From Anagrus nilaparvatae (taxonomy: Eukaryota > Arthropoda > Insecta > Hymenoptera > Mymaridae), in contig JAKSXM010000231.1 in NCBI GenBank assembly GCA_022575985.1, forward strand, positions 26,078,501-26,142,500: a stretch of 64,000 nt of DNA. Reading direction: 5' to 3'. The notes below the pieces were generated by a model. The model was given only the letters and a program-made list of their open reading frames with translations, had not been told where the DNA came from and searched no databases. The position numbers were made by a program, and so were the translations under genes. Of this stretch, positions 11,890 to 24,767 are shown one piece after another; position 1 is the stretch's first letter; every line of letters starts with the position of its first letter.

Positions 11890-12310
11890 GCTTAAGACAT
11901 AAAGTGACTCCTATATTAAGATTTTTTCAAAAAATATTTTTTTTTGTACGTTAACACCATCTAAGAACCTCTGATAGAGCAAAGGATTAGATGCATTGGG
12001 TCCAAAACGTCCTTTACCTATTCTTAAACGTTAATAAGGATAAAATCATGCTTCAATTAATTTTTCTCATAAACTAACAGAATCATCAAGAAATTTGCTC
12101 CTTCCCAAGTTTCCCTCAGGATTTTTGACACTCGTTTAACGATTCTCAGCAAATTAACAAGTCATCCTATTTATTTCAAGGTCGTTTTGGATCCAATGCA
12201 TCTAATAATTTGTTTTATCAGGGGTTCTCGGATAGAGTTATTGGAGAAAAAAAAAATTTGTTATAGAAAAAAATCTTAATGTAGGAATTACTTCTTTTTA
12301 CCTTAAACTT
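11890..12310. mobile_element. Imperfect foldback element, about 420 bp
   Basis: The left arm around 11915-12031 (ending attgggtccaaaacg) is complementary to 12183-12300 (starting cgttttggatccaatgc). Arms of about 115 bp enclose a loop of about 150 bp. A smaller inverted pair lies just outside at about 11795-11880. Confidence 0.65.
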
Positions 12311-13017
12311 AAAATAGTATAAGAAACAAGAAAATTCATGTGGACTAGGTGTGCCTTCAGTATTTATCATCGAGATAGTATTTATGCGTATATTATTCAA
12401 AAATATTTAACTGGGATTTAGGCAAAAAAACGATTTATAAAAGAATATTTTTTGGTGAATTTATCGACCTAGAAAGCTAATTAAATAAATCTATGATTTA
12501 TTAAACTCAACATGATACGTGGATGCCACCTGCAATCACTTTTTTTATTTTTAACGTATTTTTCAAATTTTATATTATCAAATAATTTAATAATAATTTT
12601 TTATAAATTTAATTTCATAGAAAATTTTACTAAAATTTATTAACTTCAACATAAAATATTTATATTAAAAAAAATTTTTATGAAATATAAAACTAATTAT
12701 GAGTATATGCATAAAATATAAATATTTTATAAAATAATTTACTTTACAAAGATAATTAAATTTGAAGTTATACGCAAACGATATATTTCTGTACAGCTTT
12801 TGATCATGGTATGAACATAATTAAAAAAATTGCGCTGATATTTTCGAAATGTCGCAGTAACTGGAAACGTAAAATAAAGTACAATTAAAAAAAAATGTTT
12901 TGGAAATACAGGAGCTCTAAATACTATTGAATATGCTTATGCCAAAATATTCTTTTAAATAAATTCTCATAAGATATTTTAAATTTCTCTCATCCAAATC
13001 ACACATGAGAGATTCCA

Positions 13018-13945
13018 CTTCAAGTTGGAGTGAAGGGTCACAGAAATCGGTCCAAGCTATTTTTTCCCGAAAGTAGGACTAAAAATAAACTCTTACTCTC
13101 AACAAATTTTAGCTTTCTAGATCAAATCTTTAGATTTTGGCAGCTATATTTGGATTTTTGGCCTATTTTGGTAAATTGGCTTAAAGTATTCTTATTTTTG
13201 CTGGCAAATGCTTATTTTGTGCTAAATATATTTTATTTTTAGGTGTTTGTATAAAGTTTCCTGCAGAATTACATTTCGGGGTTAAAAATAATTTGACTGT
13301 GTATATTAAAAAATATGGAAAGATAGAAGTTTAAAAATTATTATTTTTTTGATCTAGAGTTTTCAAATTAACGTATCTCAAGGATTTCTTTGGGGAAAGG
13401 GGGATGAAAATAGGTTATAGTACAAGAAACCCGGGTAAAAGAAAGTGAACTTGCAAAATTTTTTTATACAAGCTGAAAAGTATAGCGACAAAAGACGGAG
13501 TTCCTCACGCATACGCAATTTACCTCAAAATTTAAATCTGAGAATCAACTTCTGCGAAAAATTCCATATAATTCCCTAAAATGAATATCGAGTTTAGCCA
13601 ACTTATGCTTATTAAAGTTGTAAAAAATGAGCTTTTTACAGCTTTTAGCCCAAAAGATGAAATGGCTAAACTGGTTTTTTCTTCGCGTTTTACGACAAAC
13701 TTTTACGTTTATACAGACGTGGCCTAAATATGTAAGAGGAAAATATTTTTAAAGTAAAATATGCATTTGGCAGTAAGAATAAGAATACTTTGAGTCATTT
13801 TACCAAAAACATAAAAATAACTGCCAAAAATCAAGGATTTGACCTAGAAAGTTATGGCAGCTAAGAGTTCTTATCTTTAAGGTTAACCTTCGAAAAAAAA
13901 TAGTTTGGAGCGATTTCTGCGACCCTTTAGTCCAACTTAAGCCCA
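13018..13945. mobile_element. Foldback element, 0.93 kb, member of the 'GGTC...CTGAAAGTA' family
   Basis: The left arm (13018-13245) and right arm (13715-13945) are complementary at perhaps 75-80% by eye. Shared words include tttttggcagc and aaagtattcttatt. The arm resembles those of the elements at 17055 and 38190, so this is a diverged copy. No coding capacity; the ORF 13030-13242 lies inside an arm. Confidence 0.7.
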
Positions 13946-13949
13946 GTGG

Positions 13950-16900
13950 GGGTGGGATTCCTGTCATACAAATTGAGTCAGTAAAAAAAAGCTACGTTGG
14001 TTAAAACCAATCTTGATTAAAAATTTCGTTAATAAAATATACGAAAAAATCTTGACAAATATAATAATTACGTGTAAAAGCAATAAAAAAGAAAAAAAGA
14101 TTTATTAATTATAAAAAAAAGTAGTTATATTTATTTATATTAAGCGACAACAAGATCAATTAAGATATCAAAAAATGTAATCTTAAAAATGTTTCCTCGC
14201 TTAGTAGTATATAACTTCATTTATACTTTTATCATGATTTAAAATTTTTCAGCCATTTTCTATCCCTGTTATTTTATTAAAAGACCCTTTTTTATTATTA
14301 TTTTATCTTAGCATGAAAATAATAACCATATAAACGTTACATATAATATATATTTATTTATATAATTTTAATTTTTCATTTATATTTCAAATTTTAACCC
14401 CTTTTTCACATGCGTGTATAATAAAAAATATAATAAAAAAATGTACGTATCCGTTTCTAAAATAATATCTAAAAGTTTAAAGATTGTTTTGGTATAGAGC
14501 ATAAGGTCTATAAGTCAAAGTTCGAAAGAAAAAGTAAAGGAGTGTCCAAGTTTAATATTAAAGTGTGGCTATATTAAAACCGTAGCTATGCGTGCAAAAA
14601 GTAACATTAAGTGATTTACAGTTGACGTGACGAAGCGGTACATCGAACGGTCACGCTATATAATGCAAAAACTAACTTTTATATACACCATAAATAAGTA
14701 TTTTTTTTATAGATACAAATAGGGATAAAAGAAGAAGGCTTTTTTTAAACTTTTATTTTGATACTTATCAGGATTTTCATCGTTAACACTCATATTATTA
14801 CGAATATAAAATATGCGAATATTAATAACTAATTATTCCCAAAATTATATGCTTTTGTTTTTAATATTCATGCTATTAATTAATATTAAATATTCCTTTT
14901 TATAGATTTTTTTTCCTTTTCAAATTAATTAGCTTTTTTTAGGGTTATAAAATATTGAAATAAAGGTATGTTATGGGCTTACCCAAAATGTAATTTTTTA
15001 AGCCCTGTGCTTGCATCTATTTATAATTAAAATTAAAAGAGTTTTCATAAAGCTCGTAAGTCTAATTGTTAATAATTTTTCGATTTATACAATAAAATTT
15101 TGGTAATGATTTTAGGTATAAAAAATTATGTTATAAAAGTATCGAAACTCAAAAAAAAATCAAGAATTCACACATAAGATACCAATAATACACTGCTAAG
15201 AGTAACTCTTATAAATTTACAAAATAAATAATTTATTTGGAAAAAATTACCAAGTCGATTTTTAAAAAAATCGTTAATTTACTAATTTTTGGTAAATGTA
15301 CGAAAAAATCGAAAGTTTTTATTATTTTAGAAAATATACTGAAAATTTTAAAAATATGTATAAAAAGAACTACCATTTTAATTTGGATATAAAGATCTAA
15401 TTTTTTCCAATGGTAATAGTTTTAGAAAATTATTTTTGACTTAATTTTTCTAATGATACGCAAATTTGAGAAAACTTTTGCCTCAAAATCTCTTCTTCTT
15501 TGAGTTAATACCTCTTTTTTCCATAAGAGTTTTTAGAAATTCGTTATTACCTGATTTTTCAGAATTAGTACCTGAATTTGTGAAAATTTTTGTCACGATA
15601 CTTAGATTTCTTAAAAATTTTTTTTTTTTAGCATTTTTGCTGTCAAAAACTAAAAAAAACTTTTATTGTTTTTGACGTAATACCTAATACCTAATTCTTG
15701 TTCATAGAAGTTCTAATTGAAGAAAATATTTTTCTATTCTTTGAGGAACTAAAGTGCTAATGGGTCGGTACCGTTTACTTAATTTTATGGAAATACAACT
15801 AAAAGTAAAAATATTTAAAGTAAAGAATAAAATGAAAATATTATAATAAAAAAGATACTAGGCAAATTATAAAATAGTTTTCTGTAAAAAATTGATGGAA
15901 TTAACAAAAGCAGACATTTTCAACCATATTTGAGCCATTATTATTTCTACCTTTAATTTGGAACAACATATTTTGTATGTATTTGCAAATTTCTGTAAAG
16001 TATAATATCACCAAAGATATGAATGCTTTATTTTCTGGTTGATAAAAAAAATATAAAATATAAACAATTAAATTGTGCATTAACGTGTACAAAAGCTTTC
16101 AGAACTAATTATAAACTTCAATGACAAAAATATTTTTCATTATATTTTCTAATGTTCTTTTAATACCACCATAAATCTATTACTTTCGTTTTTTTAAGCC
16201 TTTACTAGCCTTAAAATTCTTAAAATTTTATATAATAAATAACCTACAATGAAGCAGAAATTTTATCTGATTTTTTCGTTTAATTTTTCGAAGTATATAA
16301 TATCATAATTTTAGTTAGACACAAGTGACGGAATGAATTTATGCTCCGAGTACAAATGTATAAGTCTATGATAGAATGGAATGTATGGTTTATTTGCGTG
16401 TTAGTTGTCGAAGAGAACACAAAAGGTCTAACATATATTCTAGAGCTAGAAGCTTTCTTGTCATTCCAAATACTTTGCATAAAAAATTTATAGTCAATAA
16501 CACATAAATATTAAATTTGTTATTAATACATCAGTCTAAAAAATATCTACGCTTGTCCACCCACAAATCACTTAATGTAAATATTTTGATATATATTTGT
16601 TTATATGTGTGAAATATTTTATACTTAATAAACTATAGGTGTATGTGTATGGCTTGTACACAGTGTGTTCTCTGTAAATTAGCATGTTTGCTTGATGTCT
16701 ATGTAAATAAGTTACTCTGATTAACTAATAAACGATGCGGGTAACGTGTGCAAAGACTATTAATTGTTGTTAAGGAATGAAGAATTTTCATACTAAATTT
16801 ACATTTTATGCAGATGTATTTAAAATGATTTTTTTTTTTATCTTACATTGTTATTCATAGTACTCACATTTTTAACAGACAGATATAAACTTAATATTGA

Positions 16901-17050
16901 AAACGTTTTTAATCATTTTTTTTTTTTTTTTTTTGTAAATTTGGATCACTAGTACGGGTTAATTTATTCTATACAAGATTCGTGTTTTAGGTAAAAAATT
17001 TTAAATACTAAAATTTTATACATGTGGCTCAATTTAAATCAAACACAGAT
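13950..17050. other. 3.1 kb of AT-rich DNA without a recognised gene
   Basis: Only short chance ORFs (15466-15675, 15901-16092, 16280-16480) with no motifs. A slightly GC-richer island at about 14600-14665 is noted as a finding. No bounded repeat was recognised. Confidence 0.5.
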
Positions 17051-17054
17051 AAGA

Positions 17055-17538
17055 TGCATGGTCAGGTCTTCAAATTGGTTCAAAAGTATTTTTTCCTGAA
17101 AGTACTACTAAAAATAAGCCTCAACGTAATTTTTTAGTTCATAAGGTTCCAAGTAAGGTTTAATCCTCGATTTTTGTGTTTTGGACTCTCATAAGAAAAG
17201 TAAGAAAAATGAGAGATAATTTTTCTTATTCTTTCTGTAGAAAACTCACATTAACATTAAAATTTTTACCTGTTAAGTCCGGATAGAAAATTTTCCGTAG
17301 AATCTGATTTTGAGGTCAAATTTTTTTTTTTTTGAACTCGAGAAATGAATAAAATATGACATTTTTTTTTACAAAGTAGATTTCTCAAAAGCATATGAAT
17401 GACCTCCATTAGGACTCAAATTACTTCTGACACTCAAATTTTTCGATAAAAAAAGAAACCGATTGGTTACTGCGTTTTGAAAGCTCTAGATCAATTAATA
17501 GTATTTCATTTTTTACAAATTTCAAAATTCCCGCCAAC
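17055..17538. mobile_element. Half copy of the 38 kb-type foldback element
   Basis: Starts GCATGGTCAGGTCTTCAAA and follows the left arm of the 38190 element (tctgaaagtactac-like, gtccggataga, cccgccaa), stopping at about 17538 where LINE-like sequence begins. The inner loop and the second arm are missing. Confidence 0.65.
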
Positions 17539-17544
17539 TCTGCA

Positions 17545-19330
17545 GCCGGAGCTCATCATTAACGGCTTGATGATGTTGCCGGTATGTACCCAAGCTGCTG
17601 GAGGACTCTAAATTTCCAAAGCGAATTATGCTTTTATTCGTGGAGGAATGGGAGGAGCAAGGTGGTGCAAGTACATGCCGTCAGATATATCCTCTGTGAT
17701 GCAACCAGTCTGCATGTCAGCTGCCCGGAATGTGAGGGGTCGAAGAAGGCTGTTCCACATGGAGTGACGAAATCTTACATGATTCAAAATATCGAATATA
17801 ACTTTACATAAAAGCGTGACTGAATTTGAGAAGAACGGTGAAAATGCTCAAAATATGGATTGCGAAATTGATACAGAGGATTTATATAAAACAAAGGAGG
17901 ATGAGATAGAAAAGACTTTCTCTAGTACCTTGGTTGGCAAGAATATTATAGAGATGAGGTGATGCCATGCTACCATCGAGAGGCTGTATAATGAGATGAC
18001 GGAAAAAATTGTTAAAATGGAAGAAAATTTAAGAAACAGCCTAACATGTCAATGGTAGTACAAGATAGCATGTAGCTGTTCAAGAATAACATGAACAAGT
18101 TATCAAAGGCAAGCAGGTAAGAGAAGCCCTTGCCATAGAGGTGGAATTTAAGCAATACATAAGTGCTAAAAATTCCAAAAGTGCCACATATGATAAGAAA
18201 ACGGGCCGAGAAGGATCAGACGAGGAGCAAGGAGGAATCCAGACTTCTCTTAAAAAGAGTGCTGGTGAAAAAAGCCAAAACAGAGAATTAAAAGTCTCTT
18301 CTGCTGCAGCTGCAGCTAAAAGGTTAGCAGCTGCTAGGTTAGTTAAGCCGCCTACGGCTAACGTAACTATCAGCTCTCAGGTAGAGACGGTAAACCTGGT
18401 TAGAAACAATGGAGACGATCAAAGAGATCTAGAATCTCAGACTCCCTCTAGAAATACCGAAGACAATGAAGGCTTCCAATAGTTCACTGGCCGTAGGAAT
18501 AGAAGGGAAAAAAAGGAGGAGAGAAAGCAAAAGGATGAGGAATAGAGGAAGAAGAAAAAATCAAATCAAAAAAAGATTCCCAGAGCAAGAGATAAGGCAG
18601 TAACGATAAAGTTGTCGGAGGACAGGGCTTATGCCGATGTCCTGAAGCAACTAAAGGAAAAACTTATTGAACAGGCCAAGGCAGCCAAGATCAGTGCGGT
18701 AAGAAAGACCCAAGCGGGTAATGTACTGATCGAGATGAAGGGAAAAGAAGCAGGTGCAAGCAGCCCTTTTTGAAGCAGTGAAGAAAACGATAGAAGAAAA
18801 TGTTACGGTGACATGCTTGACACCACGGCGAACGCTCCAGATAAGGGACATTGACTGTGTTACCTCGGTAGAAAAAATAGAGGGAGCTTTGAAAGTCATG
18901 TTGAGGGATCCTGGCTATAACAAAGTTAGATTATCCCGACCTAATCTTTGGGAACAAAGGTCAGCTACAGTCGAAATAGACGAGAAGGCCGCATTTTAAC
19001 TGGTTAAGAAAGGTAGTATCAAGCTAGGCCTTGGTAACTGCAAACGTTCTTTGTCTGCGTTCGCTGGGCGACCAAGAAAATTACGCCTGACAATATTGTT
19101 GAAACGATGCTGCAAAATGCAGAAAGATGGAGTGCTGTCGCAAAATACGTGGAAGAAATCCTGCGAGCCAAAAAGATATTGATGACAACCTAACCAAGAG
19201 CCGTGCGCATGGTACCAAAGTACAAAGATACCTATTTATTTAATTATTTATTTAATTATTTATTTATCCATTTATCTGTTTTTGACGACTAGAAGGAAGT
19301 GACAATATACAGGAGGGACTAATATTTATT
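17545..19330 (+). pseudogene. Decayed R1/I-type LINE: ORF1 remnant joined to the ORF2 tail
   Basis: This is GC-richer than its surroundings. ORF1-like blocks lie at 18141-18482 (charged, Ala-rich) and 18571-18770 (ending in SEDRAYADVLKQLKEKL... and VRKTQAGNVLIEMKG), then in another frame at 18754-18999 (CLTPRRTLQIRDIDCVT), followed by TAA and LVKKGSIKLGLGNC. These match the conserved gag-like half of R1/I-clade ORF1 just before the zinc knuckles. The knuckles are absent. Instead, from about 19070, another frame reads ITPDNIVETMLQNAERWSAV and ends in TAA, resembling the extreme C-terminus of LINE ORF2. Endonuclease and reverse transcriptase are deleted. Frameshifts and stops show a dead copy. 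An ATTT-rich tract at 19228-19275 may be near the 3' end. Confidence 0.7.
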
Positions 19331-20390
19331 TTATTTTTATTTTATTCTTATAACTTTAATATTAATTGTTTCAGGTTTTAGGCCAATTTTATTTTGGGAC
19401 AGAGATATTAAAGTCTCTAAAACGGAAGAAGAAATGAAAGGTTCCTCATTAAGTGAAGATACATGGCCTTGAGTCAACCCGAAGTATGGCACGGTATTTC
19501 CGAGTCCCACATAACCGAACAGTACGGGCTGTTGGTATGCGTAATGCATTTCTCCTACGCAAAAAAAAAAAAAAAAATTAGCAATAGACCATGTGAATTG
19601 TTTATTGAAAGCAAAATAATAACTAAATTTACCTCAATTTCTCCCAATAATGAAAAATGCCCGACTATAAAGATGCTTTTACTACTTGGATTATTTCCTA
19701 TAGAAACTTTTAATTTATAAAAAAGTAAAATAAGAGTAGCTGAAGAGTAGGTCAACAAATAAGATTCCAATTTATTAAACACAAGAAAAGAAAAAAAAAT
19801 ACTTTTCTAGATTTAAAATAAATAAAAAAAGTAAACAACTTATATATCTCTAATGTAATTGAATTTCTATATTTCTAGAGTACGAGTATATAATTAATAT
19901 TGAAAAAAGAAAAGCATATAAGTAAGCATTTAGGGGCAGATCAAAGAGAATAAAACTGAATCACATTATAATAATAGTTGGTTTTATATACGTTGAACCA
20001 ACAAGTGGTAATTTTCAGTGACTTTTTGCTCTCTTTTATATGAGTTAGTAAAACGTAAGTCTATAACTGGCAATATATAGGCTTTTGCTCGTTTCTATGT
20101 TTTATGTATAGGAAAAACAAGTAATAGGACAACGTTTGGAGTCACGCCAAGTTACGTTATACTAAATGGTATAGTTTAAAAGATAAGATTATATTAGATT
20201 TTGATTAAAAATGAAAATATCATTTCATTTTTTTATTTTTTTTATTTTCATTATTTATAGAAATTTATTTTAATTTAACTAATTATTTTTCTTTTTTAAC
20301 TATAATTAATAATGGTATTTGTGTAGGATGCACTTAATAATTTAATATAACTTAAACTTACATTGTACAAAAAAAAATATATATATAAAA
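19330..20390. other. AT-rich intergenic DNA, no gene recognised
   Basis: Overlapping short ORFs on both strands (19337-19782) have no recognisable motif. Confidence 0.5.
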
Positions 20391-20440
20391 GGCGCCATAC
20401 AGAGACTGTAATGCAAGACGATAAATGGCAGTACGGCGCC
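20391..20440. repeat. Short GC hairpin, GGCGCC-tipped
   Basis: GGCGCCATAC at one end pairs with GTACGGCGCC at the other across about 30 bases, in otherwise AT-only surroundings. Confidence 0.45.
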
Positions 20441-20752
20441 TGTAAACTATTTTCTTAGAATCAATAAAAAAATTAATTGTGTATAGAAATTGGAAATTGA
20501 GATGTTTATCATTTAATTAACAGAAAATTTATCACCACAGCGCTTCTGAAACAACTTATTGTAAAAATCTTTTGCACTAAAAACATAAAAGGTTTTTGTT
20601 GATAGATGACCTCAATAGGGTTTTTTAGAAGAAGCTTTGAAAAATATTGGTTTTGACTTTGCATGCGGTTGTATGCAGTTTTATATACAGCATGCAAAAG
20701 TCGGATCCCATATTTTGTCCCGTGATTTAAAAAATAGTTTTCTATACATAGT

Positions 20753-20936
20753 CTTTGGTTGCTGGACGTGGTATTTTCAAATGACAAAAAAAAAATATGG
20801 GTTGGCATTAGCATACACTAACACTATTTATCGTAGTATGAGTGAAGGCGAAATACGGAGATGTCTCATTCATACCAACCTATGAATTTAAATTTGTCAT
20901 ATGACTTTGAAAATACCACGTTCAGCATCCAAATAC
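20753..20936. repeat. Inverted repeat, about 184 bp
   Basis: gctggacgtggtattttcaaa (left) is complementary to tttgaaaataccacgttcagc (right), with further pairing of gggttggca/ataccaacct inside. The ORFs crossing it (20509-20885) are probably artefacts. Confidence 0.65.
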
Positions 20937-21607
20937 CGTGTATAATAGGCATAAAAACAGGTCTCCCTAAGGCCGAAAATGGAATTTTTTCGCCCAGATA
21001 TGTAAAAAAAACTTATAACTGGTTTTAGTTTTTTTTTATTATTGAATTTATTTGCAATAGCAAAATACAGTTCAGTATTATAAATCAATGAAAATGCAAT
21101 TTGTTGTCTAACAAATTTAAGTTAATTTTATCCCCACCTCTAAAAAAATTAATTTTTAACTATTGTTTTTGTATTTGTTGTCTCTTTCAACCTTTTTCAA
21201 ATACCACTCACTATAAATATGTTTCTTTTTAAAAAAGATTAACTTTAAAAGGCGGTTCAAATTTTATAACTATGCACAATTTTCCACAGACACAAACTTT
21301 TGATTATATTTTCATTTCGTTACGTGAACAAATTTCATTTGAAAATTATGAAAGATTTTTTTCTATGTTAACATAATAATCGTTTAAACAAGCGACTATC
21401 ATGTATGTTAAATACTTCAACACTATAATTATACTAAAATATATCGCAATATACAAGTATCGACTAAAAAAACTGCAAAAGTAACTTTATAATATCCAAA
21501 TCATACAACCTACATGGCTAAAAGTGAGTGGTATTTGTTTTTTGATCTCCTATAACTAAATTCGGGGTCCATTTTTACCTAAACGTCTTTGCCTAAAGGT
21601 GGCAGGC

Positions 21608-21892
21608 AAAATTGGCCACAATATAAGGGCTGAAGCCAACAATTTTAAAAATTTTGAAAAAATACCTAAAAATTTTTATGTTCCCTGAAAAAAAACCCGC
21701 TTGCGGAAACTGAATTTTTTTCAGTGTAATTTGACCTGCCTAATTTGATTTTTCTATTTCTAAAGTCATCATATTAATCGTTTAAATAATTATAAAATTT
21801 GGATTTGGCTGGTCAAATTACGTAAAATTTATTTGGTCCATTGTTAAAATTTTGAAAATTATTGGCTTCAGCCCTTAAATTATGGCTAATTA
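21608..21892. mobile_element. MITE-like inverted repeat, about 285 bp
   Basis: Arms of about 47 bp: left ...aagggctgaagccaa..., right ...ttggcttcagccctt..., extended on both sides by A/T-rich pairing. Confidence 0.65.
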
Positions 21893-22020
21893 TACAAAAA
21901 TTTGTTAATATAAATTAATCTAACAACATTTGTTGAAAATGGAGGCTAGATTTGGGATGAGAAGATCAGAAAACATAAATACCTCTCAATTTCATCCACG
22001 AAAGATGTATATACACTAGG

Positions 22021-22285
22021 GTGAGTAAAAAAAAGTGCTTGAAATTAGCTCTTCTAGAAGTAAGTTGTTGTGCATATTATGATATCAAGATACCATGACA
22101 AGTTTCACGTTTTTTTCGCTAGTAGTATTTTTAAAATTTAAAAACGAGGTTGACTCACGACAGACACGCAAAATTTTTTTAAATGATCTCTAAAACTGGA
22201 CTAAAACTCGCCATGGTATCTTGGTATCATGTGCATAATAATATATACTTCTGGAAGAGTTAATTTCCAGGCTAAAAATTTGATG
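22021..22285. mobile_element. MITE-like inverted repeat, about 265 bp
   Basis: Arms of about 85 bp: left tgcatattatgatatcaag then ataccatg; right catggtatcttggtatcatg then tgcataat. No coding potential. Confidence 0.65.
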
Positions 22286-22854
22286 GAATTTCTGTAGATT
22301 AAAAGTAAGCTCGATTTGGAGTCCCTAAAGTAAGTCCTACTCTAGCAATCTTTTTTGTATAAAAAGACTTTTACGTAATCAATAAATATCTAATTAATTG
22401 ATATTTTTATAACCTGTTTAGTGAGACAATAAAAAGAAATTACTTTCGAGTTTCTGGGACGTACAGTTTTAATTAGGGGTGTGCGGTTACACGACCCGAA
22501 GCTTCGGATCGGTCTTGGATTTTTCCGGGTCGGGTCGGGTCGGGTCGGTCTTCGGGTATACCCGAAAAGTTTCAGAGGTCCGAAAGTACAGTTTTTTCAT
22601 CTGAAATTTCCTTAGCATTACGAATCTATGAATATTTTTCCGTGAATTTTCCATTCACGCTTAAAAAAGAGAAAAAATTGTCAAAAAAAGTGTACTAGAA
22701 AAAAAAATAATTTTTAACACATAAGTAGTTATTTACTTTTTTATGTAAATTGAACAAAAAAATAAATAAATTCGCACTCATTTTAACATTTATACTTATA
22801 TTAGTATACTTACTACTGTTTTAAATTTGTGATTTTCTTAAAAAATAGTAATAT

Positions 22855-23690
22855 ATCCCAATTTATTTTTTTATAAAAATAATAATAAAAAATTTAATAA
22901 TTTGTATTCAAAAATCTTAAAGAAATTATTTTTCTAAGTATTAATACTTGACTTACCATAAAAAATAATTATAAAAAAGGTATGTCAAAATTTTTTAAAA
23001 TTTTTTAAAAATTATTAGCTTAAAGACTGTATTAACCCACTACCAACCAGGCAGCCAAAATATGCCACTTGATTAATATTATAAAATTAAATACCTTTTG
23101 TATTTAAAAAAATTTAAGCGCGGGTAAACGGCGGAACTTTGATTGCCCGAAATTGGCCTCCAGACTCGAGATACCGAAAAATTTCAAATAGAAACTGAGA
23201 ATGTTTTGACCTAATCTATAAATCTAGACTATTCTGCGGTGTCTTAATTTCAATTTTTTTTGCGAAAAAATGGCCAACTTTGTGGACCCATAATTTTTTC
23301 TAAACCCCGCGGCCAAAAAAAACTAGGATACGAAGGTGACAATGTTTTGACCTTGGCTATCTCTGAACAAAAATTTAGCTGACTTTATTACACACACAAT
23401 TTACCATAGTTACCTGTGCTAAGTAGGTAGTTACCCGTATTTTTGAGCAAGAAATTGAAAAAAAAAATTCAAAATGAGACTCTGCCAGGGACTCTGCACA
23501 CCAATATCATATTGTGCAGAAGTATTGTTATAATTTTCCCAGCGTAGCAAGGCCTTTAAGCTAAGAATTTTTAAAATATTTAAAAAAATTTGACATACCT
23601 TTTGCATAATTATTTTTTAAGGGAAGTCAAGTATTAGTACTTAGAAAAATAGTTTCTTCAAAATTTTTGAATACAAATTAATTAATTTTT
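22855..23690. repeat. Inner inverted repeat of the 3.26 kb element
   Basis: 22895-23030 (ttgtattcaaaaatctt, gtattaatacttgactta, aaggtatgtcaaa) is complementary to 23560-23690 (tttgacatacctttt, gtcaagtattagtact, tttttgaatacaaat). The span between has no gene. Confidence 0.65.
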
Positions 23691-23694
23691 CTGG

Positions 23695-23765
23695 ACAGTA
23701 GCCACGAAAGTACGATTTCCTAGACGCTGCGCGGCCGAGGAAATCGAAATTTCTCGCTACTGTCG
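23695..23765. repeat. GC-rich hairpin repeat, type B
   Basis: gacagtagc...gctactgtc with an inner gatttcct/aggaaatc pairing around gctgcgcggcc. Related to 24350-24420 and 31304-31374. Confidence 0.55.
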
Positions 23766-24349
23766 GCTTTGCCTCGGAAGGTAATTTACGTGCGATTAGG
23801 GCCATTCTTTACTTTTCTGGACACGAGCTGTAAATATACTATTTTATTATTATTTTCTTGTTTAATTTACATGAAAAAGTAAATAATTACTTATCTTATA
23901 CTATAAAACGAGCAAGGAATTGTATGTACCTATGTACCTATTTCCAGTTATGCCATCTCAAAAACGGCTTTAACGATTTTTTTTATATTTCATATATACA
24001 GAGTTTTCGACCTCAGAAATCCAATGGACTTAGTCAAAATTTCAAGAAAATTTCTTTTCTATGAGTTTTCATGAAAAATTCTTATCCAATAAAAGTATAA
24101 AAGAATTATTAGTCACGCCCACTTTCTTTAATACACACTTTCTAAGCGCATCTAATGAACAGCCGCTTTTTTATTTTAAAAAGCAGATAGAACCTAATTT
24201 ACATATCAATTGAAAGAAATGTAGAAGCGTAACTAAAAAAATTATTTAATATTTTTTTCGTATTCTTTTTATAAAATCGAAAATAGCCCAACCGCGATTT
24301 TTTTAAATTTAGGACTTTTTAAATTTTTTCTATTAAATATTTTTTCTTG

Positions 24350-24420
24350 TCAGCGACCAGAAAGCACGTATTTCCCGGCCGCTGCGCGACTGGAAAAGAC
24401 AAGTTTTCTCGCCACTGACG
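24350..24420. repeat. GC-rich hairpin repeat, type B
   Basis: gtcagcgaccagaa...ttctcgccactgac stem around cccggccgctgcgcg. It is the reverse complement, diverged, of 31304-31374. Confidence 0.55.
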
Positions 24421-24432
24421 AAGAAAAATTGT

Positions 24433-24762
24433 ATACGACCAGAGAATAGGTTACAGAGATAGCTCACGGAATAGGCGAAGCTGCGACGATTTTATTGTAC
24501 ATCGCCCTAACTATCACGTGGTTTATCTCTAGCCTCTTTGTTTGTCACTTTATTTTTTACATAAGTCTTTTCTTGTTTTTAGAAAGTTTAAAATATTATA
24601 TGGTAGGGAGCCTGGCGGAGAAAAAAACAAGAAAAGACTTATGTAAAAAATAAAGTGACAAACAAAGAGACTAGAGATTAACCACGTGATAGTTAGAGCG
24701 ATGTCGACTTTTTATTTAACATTGGGTAAGCTATCTCTGTAACCTATTCTCTGATACGACCC
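24433..24762. repeat. Large inverted repeat inside the 3.26 kb element
   Basis: The left arm 24433-24580 (agagaataggttacagagat, tatcacgtgg, acataagtcttttcttgttt) is complementary to 24625-24762. Arms are about 140 bp and near-perfect in their inner half, so this insertion is younger than its host element. Confidence 0.75.
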
Positions 24763-24767
24763 TTGTC

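Noticed and set aside
18651..18899. Minus-strand ORF opposite the LINE remnant
   Set aside because: The plus strand carries clear LINE ORF1 similarity; the antisense frame is a shadow.
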